A stretch of 64,000 bases of DNA from Nocardia suismassiliense (GCF_900269665.1 NZ_LT985361.1:3294801-3358800); one strand, 5' to 3'. Numbered from the stretch's first letter, positions 1 through 8,859 are shown. Program-made: numbers and translations. The notes: generated by a model not told the origin, from the letters alone.

Positions 1-63
1 ACTATCGGAATGCGGATGGCAGCAGCGCCGCTTCGTCCCAAAGCTAAGGAATTCGGAGATCAG

Positions 64-246
64 ATGCTGTTCTGGGCGACCATCGTAGGCGCGGCGCTCC
101 TCGTACTGCTGTTACTCGGCGCGGCGGCACGAGCAATGGATCCGCGGGGCCAGAAGGAGCGGCGACGCAACTCGAGTGCCGGCCCGCGCAGGCCTGTGCT
201 GCAACAGAGTTGGCCGCAGGCCGGTCGCCCGGGGTCGCGCCGCTAG
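64..246 (+). CDS. Small single-pass membrane protein, unknown function
   Basis: A 60-residue protein. Residues 1-24 form one hydrophobic membrane segment (Leu/Ala/Val rich), followed by a basic, Arg-rich tail, so an N-out, C-in single-pass topology is likely. The ATG at 64 is preceded by a GGAG ribosome site about 6 bases upstream; a longer reading from position 10 lacks such a site. No family is recognised and the Arg/Pro tail has low complexity. It is the first gene of the window, so its upstream partner is not visible. Confidence 0.45.
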   Translation: MLFWATIVGAALLVLLLLGAAARAMDPRGQKERRRNSSAGPRRPVLQQSWPQAGRPGSRR

Positions 247-369
247 GAGTTCGCCGCAACCGTGCCGGGCTTCGCGCAAAGCGTGGCCCGGCACGGTAGC
301 GTCGTTGCTCTGGCTGAGGTGTCTTCAACCTCGCTTCAGTAAAGCGCCAATTCAGGCAGAGTCCCTAAT

Positions 370-651
370 TCAGGCCCTGCGCATGAACGCTATTGTGTAA
401 TAAACATTTTCGATGTTCCGTTCGACCACGCTGACCAGCTCCCAGCCCTGCGATTCGAGCAGTTCGATGCCGTTGACCAGGTGCACGACCGGCTCGAAGA
501 TCGCGCGCTGGTAGTCGGCCGAGCCGAACACGAAGCCGCCGGTCTGCGGGGAGCTCAGCACGAGGTGCCTGCGTGGATACGACCGCAGATCCACCATGCC
601 GTTCAATACGGCGATCACATCGAAAATAGGCCCGGGCGCAGGAGCGTTCAC
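370..651 (-). CDS. DUF4177-like small protein
   Basis: A 93-residue protein from a GTG start. The C-terminal half carries the pattern GWELVSVVERN followed by an aromatic strand and a basic end, which resembles the DUF4177 fold (short proteins with a conserved GWELVS motif). The family's function is unknown. A longer reading to 696 adds a basic, Gly-rich stretch that does not look conserved. It lies on the same strand as the VOC gene upstream, with about 75 bases between them. Gene reality is moderately certain; function is not. Confidence 0.55.
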   Translation of the reverse strand: MNAPAPGPIFDVIAVLNGMVDLRSYPRRHLVLSSPQTGGFVFGSADYQRAIFEPVVHLVNGIELLESQGWELVSVVERNIENVYYTIAFMRRA

Positions 652-726
652 GTGCCCATCGTCCCGCACGCCCGGGCGCGCTCCACCACGGCCCACTACG
701 GGTCGATCAGACCCGGGTGCGCTGGG

Positions 727-1158
727 TCAGGTGGCGAAGACCTGAGAGTCATCGGCGAAGGCCTTGAACTCCAAGGCATTACCCGCAGGATCGAGCAGGA
801 ACATCGTCCACTGCTCGCCGGGCTGTCCCTCGAACCGCACATACGGCTCGATCACGAATTGGGTGCCTGCGGCGCGAAGGCGCTCGGCGAGCTGATGGAA
901 CTGCGGGATCGGCAGGATCAGGCCGAAGTGGGGGACCGGTACGTCATGGCCGTCGACCGGGTTGTGGATCCGCTGCGGGCGGTCCGGTGCGAGGTGGGTG
1001 ACGAATTGGTGGCCGTGCAGATTCCAGTCCACCCAGGTCTCCGCGCTGCGCCCCTGGGGCAGGCCGAGCACCGCGCCGTAGAAATGGCGCGCGGCGTCGA
1101 GGTCGTCGACCGGCATCGCCAGATGAAATCTCGGAATCGGAGAGTCGAGAGCGGTCAT
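727..1158 (-). CDS. VOC-superfamily (glyoxalase-like) protein
   Basis: A 143-residue protein with two beta-alpha-beta-beta-beta units, the length of a single-chain vicinal oxygen chelate protein. Visible marks are the opening strand FHLAMPVDDL, the segment ARHFYGAVLGL, and the C-terminal metal-site strand in which Asp-Pro-Ala-Gly-Asn is followed by Leu-Glu-Phe-Lys. The Glu of that last strand is a usual metal ligand. Members include glyoxalases, dioxygenases and resistance proteins, so the substrate cannot be named. It starts 43 bases from the start of nothing divergent: the next gene upstream is also on the minus strand. Confidence 0.85.
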   Translation of the reverse strand: MTALDSPIPRFHLAMPVDDLDAARHFYGAVLGLPQGRSAETWVDWNLHGHQFVTHLAPDRPQRIHNPVDGHDVPVPHFGLILPIPQFHQLAERLRAAGTQFVIEPYVRFEGQPGEQWTMFLLDPAGNALEFKAFADDSQVFAT

Positions 1159-1201
1159 GCGACAACCTTATTCGGCGCGGCGCGGATAGGGCCGGTACCG
1201 G

Positions 1202-1633
1202 CTACTTCGGTTCGAGCACGAACACCGGGATCAGGCGGTCGGTTTTCTCCTGATACTCGGCGTAGGACGGGTAGGCGGCTACCGACCGTTCCCACCACTC
1301 GGCTCGCTCAGCGCCCTCGACCTCACGCGCGACGTAGTCCTTCGTCACGGTGCCGTCCTGCAACGGGAACTCCGGGTACGCCTTGATGTTGTAGTACCAG
1401 GTGGGGTGCTCGGGGGCGCCGCCCTTGGACGCCACCACCGCGTACTTGCCGTCGTGCTCCACGCGCATCACCGGGGTGTAGCGCAGTTTGCCGGTCTTCG
1501 CGCCGCGCAGGGTCAGCAACACCACTGGCGACCCGAGCACATCGATGCCCTCGGTGGTCCCGGTCTCGAGAATCTTCTTCGTCTGGTCCTGCACCCAATC
1601 GGTGGGGCTGAGTTCTGCGGATTCGTTGGCCAT
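1202..1633 (-). CDS. Deazaflavin (F420)-dependent nitroreductase-family protein
   Basis: A 143-residue protein of the Ddn/FDOR split beta-barrel family. Typical marks are the Arg-Gly-Ala-Lys-Thr-Gly-Lys-Leu-Arg stretch, then TPVMRVEHDGKYAVVASKGG, then Pro-Glu-His-Pro-Thr-Trp-Tyr-Tyr-Asn. These match the cofactor-binding face of Ddn homologues, which use F420H2 (or lack activity) in mycobacteria and Nocardia. I chose the ATG at 1633 because family members begin about 20 residues before this core; the upstream extension to 1765 overlaps the divergent promoter. It is divergent from the DUF1801 gene, with a 113-base gap. Confidence 0.85.
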   Translation of the reverse strand: MANESAELSPTDWVQDQTKKILETGTTEGIDVLGSPVVLLTLRGAKTGKLRYTPVMRVEHDGKYAVVASKGGAPEHPTWYYNIKAYPEFPLQDGTVTKDYVAREVEGAERAEWWERSVAAYPSYAEYQEKTDRLIPVFVLEPK

Positions 1634-1746
1634 GACCAGGCCAACAATACTTGTGTCCGCCTTATTCCCGCGCCGACATACGAGAGGGTGCCCGCCCTTG
1701 TCGTACCCCTGCGAGACCATGGCGCTATCGGAAAGGAGAGGCAGCC

Positions 1747-2121
1747 ATGACCGATAAGCACGCACAAGACGTCCAGACCTGGCTCGCCGGACTCGACGAA
1801 AACCAGCGGGGTCGAGCTGAAGAACTTGTACAACTGGTCAGTGCCGCTGATCCCCGCCTTCAGCAGGCCGTGAAGTGGGGCCGCATCACCTTCACCATCG
1901 AGAACAGCTGGCACGACTGGCTGTGCGGGATCGCGGCCGCCAAAAAGGGAGTGCGACTTGTCTTTCACAAAGGCGCGCTACTGGACGACCCCGACGGGCT
2001 GCTGGTCGGGTCGGCGCGCTACGTCCGTGAGCTCCCAATGGAGCAGGCCCTCGAGTCTCCCGAAGCGGTCGATGCCCTGATCCGCAGCGCTATCGACCAC
2101 CAGACCGACCTGATCGAGTAG
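1747..2121 (+). CDS. DUF1801-family protein
   Basis: A 124-residue protein. The ATG at 1747 follows AAAGGAGAGGCAGCC, a strong ribosome site, so longer readings are rejected. The family signature is the run LQQAVKWGRITFTIEN, then a lone Trp-heavy strand, and later a basic strand VRLVFHKG. DUF1801 proteins share the YdhG/DUF1801 fold; some are called iron chaperones by homology, but the role is not established. It is convergent with thiD, with about 75 bases between the stops. Confidence 0.8.
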   Translation: MTDKHAQDVQTWLAGLDENQRGRAEELVQLVSAADPRLQQAVKWGRITFTIENSWHDWLCGIAAAKKGVRLVFHKGALLDDPDGLLVGSARYVRELPMEQALESPEAVDALIRSAIDHQTDLIE

Positions 2122-2195
2122 GTCGGAAGCGACCGAGATCCGCTCTAGCGCGAATGAAACGCCGGAGACGTTGCTGCCGTAGATGTTTCGGGCGT

Positions 2196-3038
2196 TCAGT
2201 CTTCGCGTAACCGCCACAGCGCCGATACTGGACCATGACCCGCGCCGAGCGGGTAGGACGCCTTCAGGGAGCGGGTGGTCCATTCCTTCGCGAATGCGAT
2301 CGCCGCGGGCACGTCGTAGCCGTGTGCGAGAGCGGAGGCGGTTGCGGTGGCCAGGGTGTCGCCCGCGCCGGGATCGTGGGCCGGGCCGACGCGTGGCGCG
2401 GACAACTCGTGGAATCGTTCTCCGTCGTAGAGCAGGTCGCTGCTGAAGGCGGAGGAGCGCAGATGTCCGCCCTTCACGATCGTCCACCGCTGGCCGAACT
2501 TGTGCAGGGCCTCGGCCGCCCGGCGCGCGGTGCGATCATCGGTGACGTCGATGCCGACGAGTAACCGGACCTCGTCCAGATTGGGGGTCAGCACGGTGGC
2601 CATCGGAATCAGCGTGTGCCGCAATGCATTCAAGGCGGAGTCGGGTAGTAGTGGATCGCCGTGGATCGAGGCCGAGACCGGATCCACCACGAACGGGATC
2701 GACCCGGCCTGCCCGATGCCCACCTCGTGACACACCTGCGCGACCGCTTCAATGGTCGCCTCGGTGGCCAGCATGCCGGTCTTGGCGGCGCCGATCCCGA
2801 TGTCGCTCACCACAACTCGCACCTGGTCGGCGACGGTCTGCGGCGGGATCGCGTGAATGTCGCTGACGCGCAGCGAGTTCTGCACGGTGACCGCGGTGAC
2901 CGCCACGCAGGCATGCACGCCGAGCAGGGCCATGGAGCGGGAATCCGCTTGGACGCCTGCGCTGCCGCCGGAATCGGTCCCGCCGATGGTGAGCACGCGG
3001 ACCGGGGTCTGACCATCGGGTGTCAGTGGCAAGTACAC
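2196..3038 (-). CDS. thiD: Hydroxymethylpyrimidine/phosphomethylpyrimidine kinase
   Basis: A 280-residue ribokinase-fold enzyme that phosphorylates hydroxymethylpyrimidine twice to give HMP-PP for thiamine synthesis in the cytoplasm. The N-terminal substrate loop reads LTIGGTDSGGSAGVQAD. The middle contains VTAVTVQN and TGMLAT, and the C-terminal anion hole and catalytic base sit in HDPGAGDTLATATA, where the Asp after Gly-Ala-Gly is the base. Length fits ThiD without a fused TenA or ThiE. No other thiamine gene and no TPP riboswitch are adjacent, so it is a stand-alone copy. Confidence 0.92.
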   Translation of the reverse strand: MYLPLTPDGQTPVRVLTIGGTDSGGSAGVQADSRSMALLGVHACVAVTAVTVQNSLRVSDIHAIPPQTVADQVRVVVSDIGIGAAKTGMLATEATIEAVAQVCHEVGIGQAGSIPFVVDPVSASIHGDPLLPDSALNALRHTLIPMATVLTPNLDEVRLLVGIDVTDDRTARRAAEALHKFGQRWTIVKGGHLRSSAFSSDLLYDGERFHELSAPRVGPAHDPGAGDTLATATASALAHGYDVPAAIAFAKEWTTRSLKASYPLGAGHGPVSALWRLRED

Positions 3039-3154
3039 GGGCGACAGTCAACACCATGGCGTCGCGGCACGGTCGAGGCGCTTCGCTGTCGCGGGATCGT
3101 GGACGAGGGTCGGCTGCTCGGCAGGCCGGGCGCCCGGTATCGTCCGCGCAGGTC

Positions 3155-4189
3155 ATGATGACAGGCGATATCGGTACAGCGGCACCCACCTGGGATCACC
3201 CACGTGGGTCGGCGGCGGTGCGCGTCCTGGTCGAGGTCGGCGTGGCGCACGGGATGTCGGTGACCGCCTGCCTGATCGGCAGCGGGCTTCGAGCCGAAGA
3301 CCTCGGCGACCCGACCACGGTGGTGCAGGCTGCGCAGGAATTGTCGGTGGCGCGCAACCTCGTTCGGGAGCTCGGCGACCGGCCCGGCCTCGGCGCGGAG
3401 GCAGGCAGCAGGCACACCATCGGCAGCCTCGGCGTCTGGGGGTACGCGATGATGTCGAGCCCGACGCTGCGCGACGCCATCGTGCTCGGCATCCGCTATG
3501 TCGAGCTGTCCTTCGCGTTCGTGCGGGTACGGCTGGTGGAGGCAGGCCGCGAGGTTGCGGTGGTGTGCGACGATGCGGACATTCCCGACGATGTCCGCGC
3601 GTTCTTTGTCGAACGTGAGCTGGTCAAGATCGCTCATCTGGTTCCGATCGCGTTGGGACCGAGTGTCGGGGTGCGGGTCGAAACCGGGTTGACCGGCGTG
3701 CGAGCCGAGGCGGTGCGGTCGCGGATCGGCGACATCGAGCTACGGTCGGGGTGTCGGCACCATCGCATCGTGCTGGACCGCGACGTGCTCGATCTGCCGC
3801 TGCCCAACGCGGACCCGCTGGTCACCAGCGAGTTGGAGCGCGAATGCCTGCGGCTGCTCGACCTGCGGCGGGGGCGGGGTGCGCTGGCCGCCCGGGTGCG
3901 CGCGCTCCTGCTCGCAGACCTCGACACCGCGCCGGGCATGGACCTGATCGCTGCCCGGCTGCACGTCGACCCGCGGACGTTGCGGCGCAACCTCGCGGCC
4001 GAGGGCACTTCGTTTCGTGAACTCGCCGACGAGGTGCGCGCGGCCCTCGCGGCTGAACTGCTGGGCACCGGGCTCCCGGTGGCCGCCGTCGCCGCCCGAC
4101 TGGGCTTTCACGACGCAGCTGGATTTTCGCGGGCCTACCGGAGATGGACCGGTGAGACGCCGGGTCGTGCCCGTCGCCTGCCCGGCTGA
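3155..4189 (+). CDS. AraC-family regulator with arabinose-binding-like N-domain
   Basis: A 344-residue regulator. Residues about 20-200 form the 'Arabinose_bd' (OruR/Virulence-type) sensory domain, and the last about 90 residues form two helix-turn-helix motifs. The first of these contains MDLIAARLHVDPRTLRRNL and the second AAVAARLGFHDAAGFSRAYRRWTG. The ATG at 3155 is chosen as the first reasonable start downstream of thiD's divergent start; upstream readings overlap thiD. It lies 102 bases before a Baeyer-Villiger monooxygenase on the same strand, a common actinobacterial pairing, so it probably controls that gene. The inducer is unknown. Confidence 0.85.
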   Translation: MMTGDIGTAAPTWDHPRGSAAVRVLVEVGVAHGMSVTACLIGSGLRAEDLGDPTTVVQAAQELSVARNLVRELGDRPGLGAEAGSRHTIGSLGVWGYAMMSSPTLRDAIVLGIRYVELSFAFVRVRLVEAGREVAVVCDDADIPDDVRAFFVERELVKIAHLVPIALGPSVGVRVETGLTGVRAEAVRSRIGDIELRSGCRHHRIVLDRDVLDLPLPNADPLVTSELERECLRLLDLRRGRGALAARVRALLLADLDTAPGMDLIAARLHVDPRTLRRNLAAEGTSFRELADEVRAALAAELLGTGLPVAAVAARLGFHDAAGFSRAYRRWTGETPGRARRLPG

Positions 4190-4291
4190 CTGGATCAGAT
4201 CAGCCCCGCACGGCTGGATGTCCGAAACGGACAACAACCTTGTCCGCCACGGACCTGGGGCGTGCGCGGTCCCGTTCCTATCGTTGCGAAC

Positions 4292-5749
4292 ATGACCGGA
4301 TCAACACCGACGGTAGCCATTATCGGCGCGGGCTTCGGCGGCCTTGCCGCCGCTATCGAGCTGGGCCGCAACGGGATTCACAGCTATCGTGTCTTCGAGC
4401 GGGGTGACTCGGCGGGTGGGGGGTGGCGCGCCAACACCTACCCGGGCGCGGCCTGCGACGTGCCGTCCCCGGCTTACTGCTTCTCCTATGAGCTCGAGAC
4501 CGAATGGTCGGCGCGCTACGGCTCCCAGCCGGAGATCCACCGGTATTTGCAGCGCTGTGCGGACAAGTACGGGGTCACGCCCAAGATCAGCTTCGATACC
4601 GAGGTCACGGCGGCGGCGTTCGTGGACGGGTGTTGGCGGCTGACGTTTGCCGACGGCGACAGTCAGGAGTTCGACGCGCTGATCTGTGCCACCGGCCAAC
4701 TGTCCAGGCCGAAGATTCCGCAGCTGCCGGGTTTGGATACCTTCGCGGGCAACCAGTTCCACTCGGCGCAGTGGGATCATTCGGTGCAGCTGAGCGGCAA
4801 GCGGGTCGCCGTGGTCGGCAGCGGCGCCAGCGCCGTGCAACTGGTCCCCGCGATCGTCGACGAGGTGGCCGAACTCCATGTGGTGCAACGGTCGCCGTAC
4901 TGGGTCGGCAACAAGTACAACCACCGCGGTGACGGACTGATGCACCGGCTGGTGCACCGGATTCCCGGCTTGGCCCGCCTCCAGCACAATGCCGAATGGC
5001 TTTGGTATGAACTGCGTGTCCCGATGATCTTCAACCGCGCCGACCCGCTGCGCCACATCTACCATGCGCTGTTGCGAGCCAAGATCCGCCGGGAGATCCG
5101 AGATCCGCTGCTGCGCAAGATGGTTACGCCGCATTACAAGGTCGGCTGCAATCGCGTTCTACTGTCCAATGATTGGTATCCGGCACTGGATCGGTCGCAT
5201 GTCAGCGTGTACGCCGAGGGCGTCCGCCAGGTAGGTCCGCGTGGACTCGTCTTGGCCGACGGCACCGAGATCGATGTCGACGTCATCGTCTGGTGCACCG
5301 GTTTCACGCCGAACGAGTATCTGGCGCCGATCGAGATCACCGGGCGGGACGGTCGGTCGCTGCACACCGAATGGAAGGACGGACCGCAGGCGTACCTCGG
5401 CATCTGCGCGGCCGGCTACCCGAACCTGTTCATGATGTACGGACCCAACACCGGCTCACTCACCAACACCATCACCTTCCTGCTGGAGAAGCAGGCCCGC
5501 TACATCCGCATGGCGCTACAACATCTCGAGCGCACCGGCGGGTGGTTGGACGTGCGGCCCGAGGTGCAGGAGCAGTTCAACGTGAAGCTCCAGAAGCGGG
5601 CGCACGCAACAGTATTCACGTCAGGGTGCCCCGGTTGGTACCACACCGACACCGGCAAGGTGTTCGCCGTGTGGCCCGGTTCGCACGTCGCATATGCCAA
5701 GGCAACGCGGAAGCTGGTCCTCGACGATTACGAGCAGGTAGCCGGATAA
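4292..5749 (+). CDS. Flavin-containing (Baeyer-Villiger type) monooxygenase
   Basis: A 485-residue class B flavoprotein monooxygenase. It has the FAD Rossmann motif GAGFGG at about residue 12 and the NADPH Rossmann motif VAVVGSGASAVQ at about 170. The type I BVMO fingerprint F-x-G-x-x-x-H-x-x-x-W-D is present at about 151-162 (FAGNQFHSAQWD), which separates these enzymes from N-oxidising FMOs. Such enzymes insert oxygen next to ketones or aldehydes. The start at 4292 fits the conserved MTGSTPTVAIIGAG beginning. The AraC regulator just upstream and a LysR gene downstream suggest substrate-controlled expression. Confidence 0.9.
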   Translation: MTGSTPTVAIIGAGFGGLAAAIELGRNGIHSYRVFERGDSAGGGWRANTYPGAACDVPSPAYCFSYELETEWSARYGSQPEIHRYLQRCADKYGVTPKISFDTEVTAAAFVDGCWRLTFADGDSQEFDALICATGQLSRPKIPQLPGLDTFAGNQFHSAQWDHSVQLSGKRVAVVGSGASAVQLVPAIVDEVAELHVVQRSPYWVGNKYNHRGDGLMHRLVHRIPGLARLQHNAEWLWYELRVPMIFNRADPLRHIYHALLRAKIRREIRDPLLRKMVTPHYKVGCNRVLLSNDWYPALDRSHVSVYAEGVRQVGPRGLVLADGTEIDVDVIVWCTGFTPNEYLAPIEITGRDGRSLHTEWKDGPQAYLGICAAGYPNLFMMYGPNTGSLTNTITFLLEKQARYIRMALQHLERTGGWLDVRPEVQEQFNVKLQKRAHATVFTSGCPGWYHTDTGKVFAVWPGSHVAYAKATRKLVLDDYEQVAG

Positions 5750-5876
5750 CGAAACCGGAAGTATCAACCGATCGCGGCGTCGACTTACGCCTGGATCGCG
5801 ATGAACGGTTTTCGGCCCCGCTGACGAAGCATCGGGGCCGCAGAGGGTGCAGGGCGCGATTCGTTAGCGTTGGCGG

Positions 5877-6779
5877 ATGGAACTGCGACAGTTGCGGTAC
5901 TTTCTCGCGGTCGCCGAGGAGCGGAATCTCACGCGCGCCGCGGAGGTGGTGGGGATCCGGCCGACGTCGTTGAGTCAGCAGATCATCGCGCTCGAACGGG
6001 AGCTCGGTGCGGCGTTGTTCGTGCGTAGCTCGGCGGGGATGAAGCCGACGCAGGCCGGTGCGCGGCTGGTGGGGCATGCGCGCACGGTGGTGGAGTCGGC
6101 GCGGCGGGCGCGGGAGTCGATACAGCAGCGTTCGGGATTGCGGCTGGCTGTGACGCCCGGTGCGCCACCGTGGTGTGCGTCGGCACTGTGGCGTGCCGTC
6201 GGCGAAGTGACGCCCGAGGTGGCCGACATGCAGACCGCCGAGCAGCTGACTCGACTGCGCGACGGTGCGCTCGATGCCGGCGTATTGCTGTTGCCTGCCG
6301 ACTTGTCGGGGCTCCAGGCTGTCACGATCGAGGACACCGAACTGGGCGTGGTGGTGGCGCGAGACCATCGGCTGGCCGACCGAAAGGTGGTGCGGTGGGA
6401 CGATCTCGACGGCTGCGCCTTGTCGTGGTTCGCGCGTTCGTGGGCACCGGGCTACTACGACGCGATTCGTGAGACGTGGATTCGGGCCGGTTGGCATCCA
6501 ACGGCGGTGCGTGAAAGCGCCCCGCGCAGGGGCCTTTTCGGCGCCGAACTCGCACACGGCGGGAATGTCGTCGCGCTACGACCGGCCTGGGAGGTGCGGC
6601 CGGGCGACGGGTTGGTGTGGTTGCCGTTTGCCGCCGACGCACCACGTATCCGGTATGCCCTGGTGTGGAATGCGGCCGATTCCGCGGCTGCGCGATACCG
6701 TTCGATCGCCGCTGACCTGGTGGCTGCGGCAACGCCGCACACGCGTGCGGTGCTGCCTCGTGGACAGGGCGGCCGGTGA
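5877..6779 (+). CDS. LysR-family transcriptional regulator
   Basis: A 300-residue LTTR. The winged helix-turn-helix occupies residues 1-60, with the classic start MELRQLRYFLAVAEERNLTR and the recognition segment TSLSQQIIALERELGAALF. A periplasmic-binding-like effector domain follows from about 85 to 290. It is 127 bases downstream of the monooxygenase and 77 bases upstream of a DUF6506 gene, all on the plus strand. LTTRs usually act on a divergent neighbour, but none is present here, so its target is uncertain. Confidence 0.9.
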   Translation: MELRQLRYFLAVAEERNLTRAAEVVGIRPTSLSQQIIALERELGAALFVRSSAGMKPTQAGARLVGHARTVVESARRARESIQQRSGLRLAVTPGAPPWCASALWRAVGEVTPEVADMQTAEQLTRLRDGALDAGVLLLPADLSGLQAVTIEDTELGVVVARDHRLADRKVVRWDDLDGCALSWFARSWAPGYYDAIRETWIRAGWHPTAVRESAPRRGLFGAELAHGGNVVALRPAWEVRPGDGLVWLPFAADAPRIRYALVWNAADSAAARYRSIAADLVAAATPHTRAVLPRGQGGR

Positions 6780-6856
6780 TCGGTTCTGCTGGAAGCAGAT
6801 AGGGCCACATCGAAGCATTCGGTGCGGCCGAAGTCGGCTGACAGAGAGGTTGGCGC

Positions 6857-7153
6857 ATGGCGCTCACCGCATGGGGATTCATCTACACCGCGAGCGGCAG
6901 TGACCCGGACCGGGAGACGGTCGTCGAAACACCCAGCTGCCGTTCGGTTTTCGTTGGCGTGGATCATCCGGAGCAGGCCGTTGCCGTGGCACGCCGCCTC
7001 GTCGCCGGTGGTGTTCAGCTGATCGAATTGTGCGGCGGGTTCGGGCCGGTATGGACCGCACGGGTGATCGAGGCTGTGCAGGGCGCGGTGCCGGTGGGTG
7101 CGGTCGCTTACGGGACCGAGGCCATCGATCAGGTACACGCGATCTTCGCTTGA
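6857..7153 (+). CDS. DUF6506-family small protein
   Basis: A 98-residue protein that starts MALTAWGFIYTA and carries the family's central VQLIELCGGFGPVWTARVIEA segment. Proteins of this type (DUF6506) are small alpha/beta proteins found next to LysR or AraC regulators; no biochemical role is known to me. An AGAGAGG-like ribosome site lies upstream of the ATG. It is convergent with the DHA2 transporter and separated from it by a strong hairpin. Confidence 0.75.
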   Translation: MALTAWGFIYTASGSDPDRETVVETPSCRSVFVGVDHPEQAVAVARRLVAGGVQLIELCGGFGPVWTARVIEAVQGAVPVGAVAYGTEAIDQVHAIFA

Positions 7154-7183
7154 CCGCCGCCCCGCTCACCGTGTTCAGGAAAA

Positions 7184-7213
7184 GGTGGCGGCACCGGAAC
7201 CGGTGCCGCCACC
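7184..7213. terminator. Bidirectional hairpin terminator
   Basis: A perfect inverted repeat, GGTGGCGGCACCGG and its complement with a 2-base centre (13 pairs if a 4-base loop forms). It lies between the convergent stops of the DUF6506 gene and the DHA2 exporter, flanked by A-rich bases upstream, so it can terminate both transcripts. Confidence 0.75.
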
Positions 7214-7224
7214 TCGAAACTGAC

Positions 7225-8706
7225 TCAGTCGGCCTGGCTGCTCGCCTGCTTCGGCAGGAAGAACATCACGGCCCACATCACTGCCAAGGCCCCACCGACC
7301 CACCACAGCACACCGCTGAACGCGTCTCGGTTGAGCACGCTCGCGAGTGAGCCGCCGGTGGCGGTGAAGAACACGAGAGCAGTCAACGCGGTACCGAAAG
7401 CGATGCCCAGATGCATTGCGGTGTTGAACAGACCCGAGGCCGAACCGGCGCTCTCGTGCGGAACCTTCGCAAGCGTCAGGTCGGCGATCGGTCCGCCGAC
7501 CATGCCGAGACCGAAGCCGAGCAGCATGACGGGGACGGTCATCGCGAGCAGGGTCAGCTCGGCCTGCCCGCTGCTGATCTGAAGCCCGTAGGCCGTCATC
7601 GATGCGAGTGCGATCACGACTCCGGCCTGAGGCAGGCGGCGCCCGAAACGCCCGGCGGTCTTCGTCGCGATCATCGCACCGGCCAGCTCGCCGACGGCGA
7701 GCAGCATGAAGGCCAGCGCCGCCAGCACCGGACTCATGCCGAGGCCGTGTTGCAGATACAGCGTCCACGTCATGAAGAACAGACCACACAGCAGTCCCAG
7801 CAGCAGCTGAGCGGACAGCCCACCGGCGAACGCCTTGTCCTTGAACAAGGACAGCACCACCAGCGGGGCATCGTCTTTCCGACGCTGCTGCTGGCGCAGG
7901 AAAACGCCGAGCACCAGCAGACCGCAGGCGAGCATGGCGAAGCACCAGAGCGGCCAGTGATGGGTATGGCCCTCGGTGAGCGGGAAGACGATCAGCACCA
8001 TGGCCACCGCGGACAGCAACATCCCGGTGAGGTCGAGCCGATCGGCCTTCGCCGCGGTCGACTCGGTGATGAACCGCCGTCCGAGAATGAGCACGGCGAG
8101 GCCGACGGGCACGTTGATCAGGAAGATCGGCCGCCAGGACAGCCCGAACAGGTCGGCCTCGGTGAGCAGGCCGCCCAGCACGGGACCCAGGACGCTGCCG
8201 ATCGACAGGACCGCCCCGTAGAAGCCGAACGCCCTGCTGCGGTTCTCGCCGTCGAAAGTGACGTGCAGGGTCGCCAGGACCTGCGGGATCATCACGGCAA
8301 CACCGATGCCCTGGAACACGCGAGCGGCGATCAGCACCTCGAGGCCCGTGGCGAGGCCGCACAGCAGTGAGGCGAGCGTGAATACCGCGGTGCCGATGAG
8401 CAGGACCTTGCGCCGGCCGTAGATATCGCCGAGCCTGCCGCCGGTGATCAGCCCGAGGGCGACGGTCAGCGAGTAGCCGGCGGTCAGCCACTGCACCGCG
8501 CCCGGCCCGGCGCCGGTCGACGCCTGGATGGCGGGCAGGGCGGTGAGCACGACCGACTGGTCGAGGATGTCCATGAGTTCGGCGACGAGGACGACCACGA
8601 GGGCGATCGTGGCGGCCCGGGTCATCTTCGACGACCGGCTGGATGAGGGGTGAGCCGAGGACGCGGCGTCGCGGTGCGGCTCGTTGTCGAGCGCGGAGGA
8701 ATGCAC
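7225..8706 (-). CDS. DHA2-family (14-TMS) MFS drug exporter
   Basis: A 493-residue integral membrane transporter of the EmrB/QacA type. It has the motif-C-like segment GSVLGPVLGGLL in TMS5 and motif A in the loop GGRLGDIYGRRK after TMS2; an acidic-rich LVAELMDILDQSVVLTALP segment forms TMS1. Such proteins extrude drugs or metabolites using the proton gradient. The GTG at 8706 follows an AGGAG site 7 bases upstream. No regulator gene is adjacent, but the 388-base leader contains an attenuator-like hairpin, so control may act at the RNA level. Confidence 0.9.
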   Translation of the reverse strand: MHSSALDNEPHRDAASSAHPSSSRSSKMTRAATIALVVVLVAELMDILDQSVVLTALPAIQASTGAGPGAVQWLTAGYSLTVALGLITGGRLGDIYGRRKVLLIGTAVFTLASLLCGLATGLEVLIAARVFQGIGVAVMIPQVLATLHVTFDGENRSRAFGFYGAVLSIGSVLGPVLGGLLTEADLFGLSWRPIFLINVPVGLAVLILGRRFITESTAAKADRLDLTGMLLSAVAMVLIVFPLTEGHTHHWPLWCFAMLACGLLVLGVFLRQQQRRKDDAPLVVLSLFKDKAFAGGLSAQLLLGLLCGLFFMTWTLYLQHGLGMSPVLAALAFMLLAVGELAGAMIATKTAGRFGRRLPQAGVVIALASMTAYGLQISSGQAELTLLAMTVPVMLLGFGLGMVGGPIADLTLAKVPHESAGSASGLFNTAMHLGIAFGTALTALVFFTATGGSLASVLNRDAFSGVLWWVGGALAVMWAVMFFLPKQASSQAD

Positions 8707-8720
8707 GGTGAGACTCCTGT

Positions 8721-8858
8721 TCAGGAATCGGGGAGCTCGCCGTCAGCCGCGCAGGGGCCGCAAAACACGAAACCCGGGGCAGTCGGCAGAGCTGCACCCG
8801 GGACTTCTGGGGGATGGGTGACACAACTCAGGCCAGTGCGAAGTCCGCCCCTCGGCAC
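8721..8858 (-). promoter_or_regulatory. Putative leader ORF and transcription attenuator of the exporter
   Basis: On the minus strand a GTG-initiated 45-codon open frame runs from 8858 to a TGA at 8723-8721, 14 bases before the exporter's GTG. Inside it the hairpin at 8773-8802 pairs CCCGGG with CCCGGG and GCAG with CTGC, and is followed on the transcribed strand by a U-rich stretch (TTTCGTGTTTT), the look of an intrinsic terminator. Ribosome-mediated attenuation of drug-resistance genes has this layout. The leader peptide itself is not one I recognise, and it may be chance coding. Confidence 0.4.
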
Positions 8859-8859
8859 G

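Noticed and set aside
2122..2195. A possible TPP riboswitch near thiD
   Set aside because: The region is downstream of thiD, and the upstream side lacks the THI-box consensus.
7175..8824. A 549-codon frame overlapping the DHA2 exporter in another minus-strand frame
   Set aside because: It is Arg-rich, has no domain, and the overlapping 493-residue reading is a clear 14-span transporter.
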